NCBI GenBank assembly: GCA_963737075.1
Contig: CAVTRI010000002.1
Span: 1,178,001-1,242,000 of the forward strand
Origin: CAVTRI01 sp963737075
GTDB taxonomy: Bacteria > Actinomycetota > Acidimicrobiia > Acidimicrobiales > Palsa-688
Direction: 5' to 3'
Length of the DNA: 64,000 nucleotides
Below, piece by piece: positions 47,564 to 56,936 of this stretch. The position numbers were made by a program, and so were the translations under genes. The notes under the pieces are model-generated. The model was given only the letters and a program-made list of their open reading frames with translations, did not search any database and had not been told where the DNA came from. Position 1 is the stretch's first letter. Each line of letters opens with the position of its first letter.

Positions 47564-47758
47564 ATGAGCGATCGGCAACACCGGATTTCCGGCTCCTCCC
47601 CTGGCCAGCCAGCCCGACGATCGGAAAGCGACGAGAAGTCGCTCCACGACGCCCGGTCAGACCCGGAAGAGGCGGCCACTGACGTGGCCACCGGGGAGGA
47701 TCACACCACCGGAGAGGACCAAGCATCGATCAACCGGGAGTTGGACCCCCCTGCATGA
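47564..47758 (+). CDS. Small acidic disordered protein
   Basis: 64 residues: SDRQHRISGSSPGQPARRSE, DPEEAATDVATGEDHTTGED, QASINRELDPPA. Hydrophilic, without hydrophobic core, probably disordered. GGGAAAGAAG precedes the ATG. Two imperfect TGED repeats. No function can be given. Confidence 0.5.
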   Translation: MSDRQHRISGSSPGQPARRSESDEKSLHDARSDPEEAATDVATGEDHTTGEDQASINRELDPPA

Positions 47759-47828
47759 GCAGACAGTGTCGCCCGTTCCCCGCACTAGCGCGAGTTGTCC
47801 GACGATGTCCGGCCTACCGGTCTTGCGT

Positions 47829-48368
47829 CTACGAGTCTTCGAGGTCGTTGTCGACCAACCGGTCCCGTAACTCGTCCAGGTTGCCCGATTTCTTGAGCCC
47901 GCGATTGCCGAGCTCCTCGGATAGCTCGATCTTGGTCATATCGTCGTACCGCTCCGCCGCCGCGTCATGCGCCGCCTTCTTGGCCCGCCGGGCCTGCGCC
48001 CGCTGGTTGCGTAGCTCGGCTGCTGTGTCCACACCGTCGTCCTCAAAGCGGTGAGCAGTTTCGGCCGCGCTTTTAGCGGCCGGTTCCGCGTCGTGTTGCA
48101 CTGCATTGGCGGTGCTGGCGGCCGTTGTTCCACTGCCGGTCACCAAGCCGAAGGAGGCTCGGACCACGTCGTAGACGTATTGCAAGTTCGCTTGGGTCAA
48201 TCCCCTGGTCAGTTGACAGGTCTTCTCGAAGGTGCCCCTCGCCTCCACCCCTCCGCTGGGCGTGGCTTGAAGTAGCCGCAGTTGTGCTCGGACGTTGTCC
48301 GACCAAGCGTCCATCGCGCCCTGCCAACTCGGCTTGTGTGTGGCGCAGACGCGCTGGGTAAATGTCAA
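47829..48368 (-). CDS. Phasin-like helical protein with C-terminal SAP-like motif
   Basis: 179 residues from TTG 48368. The first 100 are amphipathic helices (GAMDAWSDNVRAQLRLLQAT, GLTQANLQYVYDVVRASFGL) of phasin-like look. A Glu/Arg/Ala-rich coiled coil follows (AELRNQRAQARRAKKAAHDA). The end, DDMTKIELSEELGNRGLKKS with GNLDELRDRLVDND, is a SAP or Rho-N-like nucleic-acid binding helix pair. An AGGAGG lies 7 bases before a GTG at 48381 in the neighbouring frame, so the true start may be there with a one-base indel. DNA- or granule-associated protein by inference. Confidence 0.65.
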   Translation of the reverse strand: MTFTQRVCATHKPSWQGAMDAWSDNVRAQLRLLQATPSGGVEARGTFEKTCQLTRGLTQANLQYVYDVVRASFGLVTGSGTTAASTANAVQHDAEPAAKSAAETAHRFEDDGVDTAAELRNQRAQARRAKKAAHDAAAERYDDMTKIELSEELGNRGLKKSGNLDELRDRLVDNDLEDS

Positions 48369-48381
48369 CGCTGTCCACCAA

Positions 48382-48944
48382 GTCCTCCTGTGGAGCGGTC
48401 CGCCGGAGCCGCTCTGTGTGCGATGTCTTTAGGGTACCCGCTTCGGCTGGCTTCTAACTCCTCTCGTGGCTACACCACCGCAGAAGGTCAACCGGTGCCC
48501 GCCAGGGGTCAGATCGGGGCCTGACAAGCGAAGCGGGTTGAGGTCAGCGGCACTGTCCGTCGACGATGGCTGTCGCGTTTGTGGACGCGCAGCAACGATC
48601 GGAACGGGTTGGTCTCGACGGACCATCACTGATCGACCGGTGACAGCCAGGTTTGATTGATCAGGTCATGACATGCCGACGCCCGCGACGGGAGCCCGAG
48701 TGGTGAGATAATCGCTAGTGACTTGCGCCCTCCACGGCAGCACGCCTCTCAAGCAGGCAGCGTCAAGTCTCTCTCTCTGGCCAGGTAGTCCCCTCGATTC
48801 GCCCTCTCAGGGACGGCCGTGCCGTTCCACTCTTTGCTCTGCGCGCCACGGGCGCCGGCGTTTGCCAGCAACTACAGCGGTGAAGGGCCCCAATGTCGCC
48901 GCCGCCCTCCGCCGTGCAATATCGGGGCCGACTCTGGCTCGCTG
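48382..48944. other. Intergenic stretch without a supported gene
   Basis: No supported frame on either strand and no obvious repeat. Both flanking genes are on the minus strand. Confidence 0.3.
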
Positions 48945-49265
48945 CTATTCGTCGTAGGCTTGTCGGCTCCCAGACTTGGCCCACCCCCGACTACCGAGGT
49001 AGCCGACGGTCAGGATGACGATATAGAGCCAGGCTCGGTCGGCGCGGAAGTAATCTGTGTGATTCTGGGTCGTACCAACCAGCGCAGAGGCGATGAATAC
49101 TCCCACCACCGCAGCGATATAGACCCAAAACTCGGTCGTCTTGAATGAGGACTTCGTCTCTGTGGTTAAACGACGCCGAGGCCGATCCGGGTTCCGAGCC
49201 ACAGTCATTTCGGTTCGGTCCGAGGTCACCCCGGCAGCCGACCGCCCTGCAGAAATATCGTCCAT
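48945..49265 (-). CDS. Small membrane protein with two transmembrane segments
   Basis: 106 residues from ATG 49265 with GAGGAG upstream. A charged N-terminus (RNPDRPRRRLTTETKSSFKT) precedes FWVYIAAVVGVFIASALVG and AWLYIVILTVGYLGSRGWA. An extracytoplasmic loop (TTQNHTDYFRADR) lies between. Likely a hairpin with both ends in the cytoplasm. Resembles small actinobacterial membrane proteins of unknown role. Confidence 0.75.
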   Translation of the reverse strand: MDDISAGRSAAGVTSDRTEMTVARNPDRPRRRLTTETKSSFKTTEFWVYIAAVVGVFIASALVGTTQNHTDYFRADRAWLYIVILTVGYLGSRGWAKSGSRQAYDE

Positions 49266-49411
49266 ATTGCTCTCCTCGCCATGTGGCACGCGTTTGCGCG
49301 CTGGTGTAGAGCCATTCTTCCCGACAAGTGCCGAAGAAAACGCAAAAGAACCCTTTTCACCCGTTTGGGGGATGTTGCTGAACACCACTTCCCGGCTGGA
49401 TTTGCGAAGAG

Positions 49412-49760
49412 ATGCAGACTCTTGTCCGGTCCCAGACCGGAGAGGTCAACCACCGTCATGCCGTCACCGGCGTCACCAACCACAGCCTCCGCGGGCTCGC
49501 CGACGGCAGCCTCGGCACCGACTACAGCACCAGCCAGATGACCTACGATCTGCGCCGACTCCGCTCCACGGCGTCAGCCAACATGTCCCTGACACCCACC
49601 TACCTCCTCACCCTCGAAGGGCAGTGTGTCACCGCCTTCTACACCAAGCTCCACCGACGAGTCCTCGGGCCGCAGCTTGATGCCGACCGACCATCCGCCC
49701 CCATGGCGCTGCGCCGTGCCCTCGCCGTCCTCGACAAACGATCAACCACTATGTCACAAA
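49412..49760 (+). pseudogene. Winged-helix-like protein remnant
   Basis: Front VTNHSLRGLADGSLGTDYST and SQMTYDLRRLR look like a helix-turn-helix that ends in a YDLRRLR recognition helix. After a local frame disturbance (49560-49600) the sequence continues YLLTLEGQCVTAFYTKLHRR and APMALRRALAVLDK. No start codon in frame near the beginning; upstream sequence is unrelated. The LTxEGQ wing is typical of winged-helix DNA-binding proteins. Confidence 0.5.
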
Positions 49761-49824
49761 CTCGCGGCTCGAAACAGCGGCATGAAACTTGTCACAACGT
49801 CCGGGATTGCGCTCCCGGGTAGAA

Positions 49825-50943
49825 CTAGCAGTGGCTGGGCAATTGATGACCGAGGGCCATGGCGACAGCACCGGCGCGGCTTTGGACTCCCAGTTTGCGG
49901 TATACGGATTTAAGGTGGCTCTTGACGGTCTCTTCTCCGACGATCATCCGCTGGGCGATGTCGCGGTTAGAGAGGCCGGAGACCAGGCAGGTGAGGGCCT
50001 CCATTTCGCGGGGGCGGAGGTCCCAACGGTTGACGATGTGGGGATGCGCTAGCGCCGCGAGCGCTGCCCGCCGTCCGGTTTCGCGGGACAGGGCGCCGTC
50101 GATGACGACATGGCCGGCGGCGGCTTGTTCGATCGCGTTCAGCAACTCCGAATCGTTTAGGTCGGCCCGGAGATAGCCGCGGAAGTCGCGTCGTATGCAC
50201 TCCAGGGCGATGTCGTCCGATGGTCGTATGGCGATGGCGACCGCGGCCGGAGCGGCAGCGGTATCGGACGACAGGGATCGGACGTCGGCGAGGTCGTAGG
50301 GCAGCCGATCCCCGGCCGCCACCAGGATCACCGCCGGTGACCTCTCTGCGAGTTCCACGCGATCTGGGTTTGCTCGAATGAACGCCTCCAGAGGAGCCCG
50401 GTGATGCTCGTCCCCATACACGGCCACTCCGAGTTTGCGCCCTTGTGGATGCCGACGATGGCGGCAGCTCAGCTGTGACGTGCCACTGCGGTGAGCCCAG
50501 GGCGCCGGCACTTCGTCTGGAGCCTGGGCGGGAACGGACAGCCCGATGACTCCCATGACGTTGCCGTTCAGGTCCAGAAGCGGTGCGTCGGCCACCCAAG
50601 CCATCAAGGTGGTGCCGTTTTGACGGCGGACCGGGAACCGTCCCTCCCAGGTGCGCCCGTTCGCGAGTTGGGCCATGATGTCGGCGGCGTGCTCTTGGTC
50701 GGACGCCTCGACGTTGATGTCCAGAATCGACTTGCCTACCACCTCGCCTGTTGACCATCCGTAGAGTCCTTCGGCGGCCGCATTCCAGTAGCTCACCACC
50801 CCGCTGGTATCGGTAATGATGACCGCCGGCCACGCCGTGTGATCCCCGGTAGTAGCCAACACGAGGGGCCCGGCGTCACTACCACCTCTCACCTTTGTGT
50901 CTTTCCCCTGGTCGGCCCCGCTAAACCCTGTTCGCCAGGTCAC
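49825..50943 (-). CDS. PAS-domain LuxR-type transcription factor
   Basis: Up to 372 residues. PAS domain about 35-140: PAVIITDTSGVVSYWNAAAE, GLYGWSTGEVVGKSILDINV, GRTWEGRFPVRRQNGTTLMA. Then a receiver-like region without a clear phospho-Asp (RVELAERSPAVILVAAGDRL, RRDFRGYLRADLNDSELLNA) that resembles degenerate response-regulator modules. The end, WDLRPREMEALTCLVSGLSN with MIVGEETVKSHLKSVYRKLG, is a LuxR/NarL DNA-binding domain. Small-molecule or redox sensing by PAS is possible. Start not settled; upstream codons to 50943 are poorly conserved in type. Confidence 0.85.
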   Translation of the reverse strand: MTWRTGFSGADQGKDTKVRGGSDAGPLVLATTGDHTAWPAVIITDTSGVVSYWNAAAEGLYGWSTGEVVGKSILDINVEASDQEHAADIMAQLANGRTWEGRFPVRRQNGTTLMAWVADAPLLDLNGNVMGVIGLSVPAQAPDEVPAPWAHRSGTSQLSCRHRRHPQGRKLGVAVYGDEHHRAPLEAFIRANPDRVELAERSPAVILVAAGDRLPYDLADVRSLSSDTAAAPAAVAIAIRPSDDIALECIRRDFRGYLRADLNDSELLNAIEQAAAGHVVIDGALSRETGRRAALAALAHPHIVNRWDLRPREMEALTCLVSGLSNRDIAQRMIVGEETVKSHLKSVYRKLGVQSRAGAVAMALGHQLPSHC

Positions 50944-51438
50944 CGTTTCGCCGAATGGGGGCTGCTCCTAGAGGCGATCTCAGCCCGAGGGTTCTGGTCC
51001 TGCCGCCTTCGGTTGTGGACGGCGCTTCCCTTGCTCGGCTTCGGGCTGACGAACTGGCCGGCGGGGACCGGGTGGGCCAGGGCACCTTCATCACTGGCGC
51101 GCACCGGCCGAGATCGCCAGCGCCCTGGTGGCGGTGGTCGCCGGCGGGGTACCGCCCCACCACCCTTACGACCGCCAGTGTGGTGCCAGGATGCGTGCTC
51201 AGCCCGCTGTGGCTGCTCCGTGAGCTACTCAGCCCCGGATTGCTGGGCTCTGAGCTGGTCCTCTCGATAGCTCTTTCCTTGGGGCTAGGCGTGACCGTCC
51301 GGACCCGTCCGGTGGGCGCCACCCCATCCTGTTAGCGTTCTCCGTGCCGCGATCAGTAGCAGGGCAGCCCCGTGAGTGCGAAGGAAGTCCGGGGCAAACG
51401 GAGCGAACTATCGGGTTCGTCGTCCCGAAACTACTGAT
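50944..51438. other. Stretch without a supported gene
   Basis: A plus-strand frame (50955-51335) is open for 126 codons but is Leu/Pro/Arg-rich without motifs. I take it as chance in GC-rich DNA. Confidence 0.3.
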
Positions 51439-51759
51439 TCACGCTCCCGGCGGTCGGTACTCGCCGCCCACTTTCACGGCGGCATCGACGTCCTCAGGGC
51501 TCAAAAGGACAGTTGTTTTGATGTCGATCCTTCCGCTCGCCGCCACGAGCAGGGCTATGCCAGCGGCGGTGGTGTTGTCCGGCAGGTCCATGATCGCCAC
51601 GACGTCGGTCTCACCAAAGGCGTAGTAGAACGCGTCAAGAGTTCCGCCGACGCTGGCGCATGCCTTCTCGACGGCAGCGCGACGGGCCGAGCCGCCTTCC
51701 TTGCGCAGTCCCTGGACGCCGTCACCGACATAGGACGCTTGGATGAGGTACTTCGGCAA
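51439..51759 (-). CDS. GYD-domain protein
   Basis: 106 residues from TTG 51759 with GGGGGA upstream: PKYLIQASYVGDGVQGLRKE, GGTLDAFYYAFGETDVVAIM, DLPDNTTAAGIALLVAASGR. This is the GYD pattern, a ferredoxin-like dimeric barrel where Gly-Tyr-Asp is replaced by Ser-Tyr-Val. Function unknown; found next to stress and redox genes. An upstream-extended frame exists but lacks family sequence. Confidence 0.8.
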   Translation of the reverse strand: MPKYLIQASYVGDGVQGLRKEGGSARRAAVEKACASVGGTLDAFYYAFGETDVVAIMDLPDNTTAAGIALLVAASGRIDIKTTVLLSPEDVDAAVKVGGEYRPPGA

Positions 51760-52029
51760 GATCGGTCCCCCTTGTCTGGCTTGCGCGAGTCTCGCACCCG
51801 CTGGGAGGTGCGGCAAGGGGAGGATCCCACTAGGACCGGGTGCTGCCCGGTCTCGTCGCAGAGGCACGTGCGGATGTGCCGATCTGGCCCAGAGGGCTCG
51901 GATCGTGTGAGAAATGTTGTAGGTGCATGTTCGCTGTGACCACGCCGGCTGTTGCTGAGCACAGACTCCTGCCGGCTCCGGGCGAATCCTCCCAACTAAC
52001 ACCAGAGGGGCTTTGTGCCCGGCGGGCCG

Positions 52030-52860
52030 TTAGCCCGAGTGGGCCTGCTGGAGATGGTCGGTCAGGGTTTGGATCATGGGGACGAGGCGGGGGCGCGCGG
52101 GCACGAGCGGTCGGAGCACGCCCTCGTCCATCGCCCCCTCGGCGCACACGGGTCCGACGCAGGCGGCCACCACCGCGCTGTTGAGGGCTTGGCGGAGCTC
52201 GGCGGCGAGCCCGATCTCGGCGGCCAAGATGAAGAGATTGTGGACCGCGGGGGCGATCACAAACGTGATCGCGGCCAGCTCGGCGCTGCATGCCGCCCGT
52301 ACGAGGTCCCGGGCCGGGGTTCGATCAACGGGTAGGCTCAGCCGGTAGGCGTCGACCTCGATGACCTCGGCGCCAGCGGCAACGAGAGAACCAACCGCAG
52401 CTGGCTCGGCGACCCCGTGGAGCTGTAGCACAACTCGGCGGCCGCCTGCCCCGGGTTCGGCCAGGACACGCTCGACGAGTTCGTGGAGGCGCTCGTGAGG
52501 AGCCCTGTACCACTCGGCCAGCCCGACGGCACTGTTGGCCGAGGCCGCCTTGGCCCCCCGGTTGGCCACCCGGGCCCGGCGCAGAGCGGCGAGCAGCTGG
52601 TCGCGCATCCCCCAGGAGGCGGCCGCGGCCAGCCAGCTGCGCATGCCAAAGCCGGTCGAGGCGAGCAAGAAGTCTGGGGGGCGGGCGATCACGTCGGCCG
52701 TCGCCGCTCTGAGCGCCTGGTCTTCGCCGACGGAGAACACTCGCAGTGTGGGACCGTGGACGACATGGGCGCCCCGCTTGGTGAGCAGATCTATCTGGTG
52801 GGCGGCTCGACGCTCGGCGGTCACACCGATTGTCATCCCCCGCAGCGGACCATCGAGCAT
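52030..52860 (-). CDS. Uroporphyrinogen-III synthase (HemD)-like protein
   Basis: 276 residues from ATG 52860. MTIGVTAERRAAHQIDLLTK, GAHVVHGPTLRVFSVGEDQA, FLLASTGFGMRSWLAAAASW, VVLQLHGVAEPAAVGSLVAA, ITFVIAPAVHNLFILAAEIG, VAACVGPVCAEGAMDEGV. Two-lobed HemD architecture with the usual Ser/Thr-Gly-aaa-xx (STGFG) and C-terminal xxGxxxA region. HemD closes the tetrapyrrole ring, but no other heme genes are near. Actinobacteria often have extra HemD-like proteins, some fused to response regulators, so a regulatory role is also possible. Confidence 0.82.
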   Translation of the reverse strand: MLDGPLRGMTIGVTAERRAAHQIDLLTKRGAHVVHGPTLRVFSVGEDQALRAATADVIARPPDFLLASTGFGMRSWLAAAASWGMRDQLLAALRRARVANRGAKAASANSAVGLAEWYRAPHERLHELVERVLAEPGAGGRRVVLQLHGVAEPAAVGSLVAAGAEVIEVDAYRLSLPVDRTPARDLVRAACSAELAAITFVIAPAVHNLFILAAEIGLAAELRQALNSAVVAACVGPVCAEGAMDEGVLRPLVPARPRLVPMIQTLTDHLQQAHSG

Positions 52861-53283
52861 GACGGGATTGTCGCGCCTCGGCGGTTGCCCCACTGCGGCC
52901 AGTCGGTCGGGGTAGTGTCTGGGCCTGGCAAGAACGCACACTCGGATCTTGCGCCGTTCGGGTGCACGCCCCCGTGCCGTGAGCGAGCTCCGCGAAGCGC
53001 CAGCTCGAAGAGCCGCAGGCTTCCCGAATCGTGGCCCCGACCCATCCCGCGGAGCGCGCTCCTTGCCAATCGGTCCCTTCAGAAGTGCCGTTCTGCGCTT
53101 CTCACCAGTAACAACTGCGACATTCGGTTCGGGCGTTCTGGGCTGCATGTCTGCGTCCCCGTCGGCCGGTCGGGGGCGAGCGCGATGCGCGCTGACCGTC
53201 GTTCGGTCGCCTGGTTGAGTCAGCGGATCCTGGCCCGAGGGGTTCCAGGTCGGTCGTTCGGAACGTTGGGCCTGCCGCTTCGG
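52861..53283. other. Stretch without a supported gene
   Basis: Frame extensions of the HemD-like gene occur on the minus strand, but their composition is Arg/Pro-rich and not protein-like. No promoter could be recognised. Confidence 0.3.
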
Positions 53284-54162
53284 CTATTCGGTGAGGGCGG
53301 CGAATTCCTCTCGCGTTGGTCCTGGAGCCGGGGCGGTCAGTTCGGGACGGCGGGCACGAGGGCCTTGAGCTCTGTGAGGACAGCGTGGTCGCCGAAGACC
53401 TCCTTTGGGAGCGATACCAGGTGGATCATGCGTCGCAGGAAAGCGGCGACGTTGGCATCGGTTCTCGATGCAGACAAGGCGGTGGAGCGAAGTCGCTCTA
53501 TCGGCTCGGCCGGTGGGCTGGGCTGGCCGTGCATGGCTGCGTACATGCGGCGTACGAGGGATGAGTCGGCCTGCGCTTGAGGCCGGTACCACACGCCGAT
53601 GTTGGCTTCGGTCCAGTCGTCGAACTCGGCGATGTAGGAAACCGCCGGCAGCGGCGAGCGGCGGCCCGCGGCGTCGACGAAGAAGTCACCGCCGATCGTG
53701 TGGCCGTCGGCGGTGACGACGCCCGTGACGATAGGAACCTCACCCGCCCGAATGGTGACGTCGGTGACGGCCGAGCCATCACAAACTGTTACGTTGGACT
53801 CGGTCTCGACGGCCTGGCGAAGGCGGCTCTCGTAGAGCGGCCGCCGGGCGCAAACCATGGCGTCTTCTGGCCCCTCGCCCTAGGCGACCGGGATGCCCAA
53901 CACGACGACGGCGTCGAGGACATCGGGGGCCTCCTGACGCTGGACCCGGACTGAGCGGCCCAGGAAGTTGTGCGGCTGGCGGCCTTGGGGGGACGCCGCG
54001 GTGGGACCAGGCCGAAAAGACCAGATCGGGCCCGCCGACCGGCGCCCGACCGTCGCGTTCCAATACGGTCACTCGATGACCGCGCCGGCCGAGGAACAGG
54101 GCGGCCGCCAGCCCGCTCAGGCCTGCGCCCACCATGACCGCCTGCAGTCCGTTACGGCTCAT
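53284..54162 (-). pseudogene. FAD-dependent monooxygenase-like protein, three or more lesions
   Basis: ATG 54162 begins SRNGLQAVMVGAGLSGLAAA, LFLGRRGHRVTVLERDG, the FAD dinucleotide fold. One extra C near 53988 shifts the frame before QGRQPHNFLGRSVRV; TAG at 53880-53882 interrupts it after VLGIPVA. The next frame runs CARRPLYESRLRQAVETESN, GDFFVDAAGRRSPLPAVSYI (second FAD motif) to LKALVPAVP, and a last shift near 53340 leads to ELTAPAPGPTREEFAALTE and the stop at 53284. It belongs to the epoxidase/halogenase-like flavoproteins. Overall shorter than family members (about 290 versus 400), so internal deletion is likely too. Confidence 0.75.
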
Positions 54163-54188
54163 GACCAGATCGTGGCGCCGTCGATAGC

Positions 54189-54581
54189 CTAAGACGACCA
54201 GAACTCGTCTTCGGTTTGCTGGTCGCCTTGGAACTCGTGGAATGCGACGGCCTTGCCGTTGACGACGCGCCACACTTGCACCTCCGGGGACGACCAGGAC
54301 TGGCCGTTGCGCTCGGCGGAGACGGTGCAGATGACGACAGCGCGTTCACCCGCACACAGGATCTCTTCGATGTCGATCCGGAACGTCCCACCAGACAGTT
54401 CCATGGTCTTGGCAAAGAATCCGAGGACCTCTTCGTGGCCTTCGAAGTCACCTGATAGGGGACTGCGTCCTGGGACGTGCCACGTGATGTTGTCGGCGAA
54501 TGTGCCGAGGACGGTCGGGATGTCCTTCTCGGCGAACGCGCCGTAGGCGCGCTGCAGCAAATCGGCGTTCGGGTGAGCCAT
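54189..54581 (-). CDS. SnoaL-like polyketide cyclase-family protein
   Basis: 130 residues from ATG 54581 with AAGGAGG upstream. LLQRAYGAFAEKDIPTVLGT, FADNITWHVPGRSPLSGDFE, GHEEVLGFFAKTMELSGGTF, VWRVVNGKAVAFHEFQGDQQ. NTF2-fold ester cyclase or hydrolase-like subtype with a His-Trp pocket (ITWHVPG, VAFHEF). It is 26 bp upstream of the broken flavoprotein in the same direction, so the two were an operon. Confidence 0.85.
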   Translation of the reverse strand: MAHPNADLLQRAYGAFAEKDIPTVLGTFADNITWHVPGRSPLSGDFEGHEEVLGFFAKTMELSGGTFRIDIEEILCAGERAVVICTVSAERNGQSWSSPEVQVWRVVNGKAVAFHEFQGDQQTEDEFWSS

Positions 54582-55352
54582 GTCCAGCCTCCTTGGGGTC
54601 GAGCGATCTTCTGCATGGCATCGTCGCCCCGGCCGAGCCTGCTTCGCTATAGGGTGCCCACCCCGGTTTTATCTCCCTCGAGCGCAGCGGGCAGATCGCC
54701 GCGACCGGGGAGCTTGCTGTGCGTGCGGGCCAGCTGCCCCTCTACGGTTTTGGAGCGTGTCAATGCTGGGCGAACGCCCCGGATAGCCTTGGCTGTTCGA
54801 TGCATGTCGGCGGGCCAGTGCGATGTGTCAGTCTCGATAGGTTCGGTCGGTTCGCTGTCGTGTGCTCACAGTGGTTCCTTTGCCGAACTGACAGGAATAC
54901 GTTCGCACCTCGGGAAGACCCTTACTGGCTTTTCGGTCACGGGTATTGACGCTGGTGTGCCCATTTGGGGCGTAGTCAGTTGATGCCGTTGTCGCGGCTG
55001 CGGGCCACGGCTTCGGCACGGTTGGAGACGAGGAGCTTTCTATGAGCGGAGAGAACGGAACGGGAGGGCGACCGAGGGCCGAACCCGGGCCGAAGATGGC
55101 GCTGGTTCGGAGCCATTGGCGCCATGCTGGCGCCATGGGCGTAGACTGCCGACATGTCACCGGTCTGCCGGGTCGGCCGGAGACCGTGCAGGTAGCTAGA
55201 CCAGGCTCCGGATTGCATCCTGGTGGACGGTGAACTGCACGCCAGGGCGGTGTCGATGCGCGGCGTCGAGAGTGACAACGCGCTCACCCTGGGTGACCAT
55301 ACAATGAGGACGGCCAGCAGCATTTCGGCGGCGGCACAGAGGTCCAGGTTCA
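54582..55352. other. Stretch with a possible LuxR C-terminal scrap
   Basis: The minus-strand end at 54976-55053 reads LSAHRKLLVSNRAEAVARSR, like the last helix of LuxR-type DNA-binding domains, followed by TGA. Nothing upstream supports a whole gene. The rest shows no supported feature. Confidence 0.3.
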
Positions 55353-56159
55353 ATGATGCGCAGGGCCCTCCCGGGGGCTCCCGGCTTTGTGAGCGTTCAG
55401 CGACTGCTCGAGTGGGCAGCCATCGTGGCGGGCGTCGTTGTCATGCGTGTCATCGCTCGGCCGAGCAGTTGGCTGGGGTGGTTCTTCCTCGTCATCGCCG
55501 CCCTGCTGGTGGCGGCCCCAGTCATCATCGGCGCCTTCCGCGAACACGCCCGCGAGCGGCAGGCCGTCTCCGCCGTCGACCTGGCCACGCAGTATCGGAC
55601 CCGGCTGACCGTCACCCTGGTGGACGCCCTCACTCCGCTCGCCGATCTGGTCGGACGGATCAATCTGGCCGAGGGCGAACAGCGGGTGGCCCTGCAGGCA
55701 CAGCTTCGTCAGGGGGTGGTGGGCGCGGCGGCTGCCCTGTGCGGCGGCGATCGGACCCGGGCCGCTTTCTTCGTCCTCGACGACAGTGAACTACGACCGG
55801 AAGCGTGGTCCGGACGGGCCGAGGGGCCGCCGGTCGGGGTGGTGGCGGCCAGCGAGAGGACGGCGAAGTTCCTGGTGAACCTGACCCATGAGCATGGCCG
55901 TGTGCTCGTTCCCGACCTGAGAGATCGCAGCGCGCCCATACACGCCGGCCCGCAGGAAGCCGCCCGGGCGTTGATGGTGGCCGCCGTGTACGCAGGCAAG
56001 CTGGAGTTCGGGGTGTTGGCCGCCGATAACCCCGAGCCCGACAGCTTGGAGGCGCCCAGTCTGGACATCTTGGGCACACTGGCCCAACTCCTCGGCGCCG
56101 GGCTCGCTGCCGCGGCCCACCACCCCCACAACGGGCACGCGGCCGCCAGTTCCGGCTAG
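55353..56159 (+). CDS. Membrane-anchored GAF-like sensor protein
   Basis: 268 residues. Two N-terminal hydrophobic segments (LLEWAAIVAGVVVMRVIA and LGWFFLVIAALLVAAPVIIG), then a helix (HARERQAVSAVDLATQYRTR). A GAF-like domain spans about 100-255: VVGAAAALCGGDRTRAAFFV, LDDSELRPEAWSGRAEGPPV, HGRVLVPDLRDRSAPIHAGP, ALMVAAVYAGKLEFGVLAAD. No kinase, cyclase or HTH follows, so output must come through a partner. Start ATG 55353 or the next codon; the ribosome site is weak. Confidence 0.7.
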   Translation: MMRRALPGAPGFVSVQRLLEWAAIVAGVVVMRVIARPSSWLGWFFLVIAALLVAAPVIIGAFREHARERQAVSAVDLATQYRTRLTVTLVDALTPLADLVGRINLAEGEQRVALQAQLRQGVVGAAAALCGGDRTRAAFFVLDDSELRPEAWSGRAEGPPVGVVAASERTAKFLVNLTHEHGRVLVPDLRDRSAPIHAGPQEAARALMVAAVYAGKLEFGVLAADNPEPDSLEAPSLDILGTLAQLLGAGLAAAAHHPHNGHAAASSG

Positions 56160-56243
56160 TCTCAGGTTGCGCTCGCCGCCCGTTCGTTACTCGGGCATCG
56201 GGCCGACGGCCGAGGGCGGTCGTTGCTTGGTCGGGAGGTACCT

Positions 56244-56474
56244 GTGGCTGAACGACGAGTCGTGGTCGACGAAGTCAGCCGGCGCTGGCTTTGCGGGGAA
56301 ATCTACGCTGCGGAGTACTTTTCAGCCGCTCATGCTGCCGGGCTGGAAGCGGCTCGGCGCGACGTGGCAGAGCACCTTAGCGGCCGCCCGAGCAGGTCAC
56401 GATGGCCGCGGTGGCTTTCCCGTCTGGTGGCTGGGGAGGATGTCGTCGCCTGGCGCGACCGCCGCATGCCTTAG
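56244..56474 (+). CDS. Small charged protein, unknown
   Basis: 76 residues from GTG 56244, GGGAGG 8 bases upstream: VVVDEVSRRWLCGEIYAAEY, FSAAHAAGLEAARRDVAEHL, PRWLSRLVAGEDVVAWRDRR. Basic, helical. Located 84 bp after the GAF sensor in the same direction; could be co-transcribed. No family recognised. Confidence 0.55.
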   Translation: MAERRVVVDEVSRRWLCGEIYAAEYFSAAHAAGLEAARRDVAEHLSGRPSRSRWPRWLSRLVAGEDVVAWRDRRMP

Positions 56475-56936
56475 GGTCGGAGCGTTCACCGCCTCGACCG
56501 AGCGAGATAAAGCCGAAAACGGCTAACTCAAGACGGCAGTTCCCCGGCTTGCACTTTCGATCCGATCGTGATCGGGGCTCCCGAGGGCATGATGGACTCC
56601 GAGAAGGCGGCACGGGCCCTCCCCAAGACCTACGATATGAGAGCGGACACTCGATTGCATACGACATTGATGGCGGCGCGAGAACGCGTCCCCTGACGGC
56701 GATGGGTGATGGGACGCCAGCGTGTTATCGGGATGCTTGGTCAGAACTTAGGGGGCGGTCCGATTGCGCGTCTGGTCGATGGTGAGCGTTACGCGGACAC
56801 AGCCATCGCCGAGCGGGTGCATAGTCGTTGTCCGCGATCACGACCAGTCGGTCGGAAGGGTAAGTATTGGGCAGACCTAGGAGTTCCGAATAGAACTCGG
56901 CGAGGGCGAGGGGCCGTGCGGTCGTGCCGCTGGGCC
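56475..56936. other. Intergenic stretch without a supported gene
   Basis: Neither strand shows a motif-bearing frame. It lies between the small plus-strand gene and the convergent lipase remnant. Confidence 0.3.
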
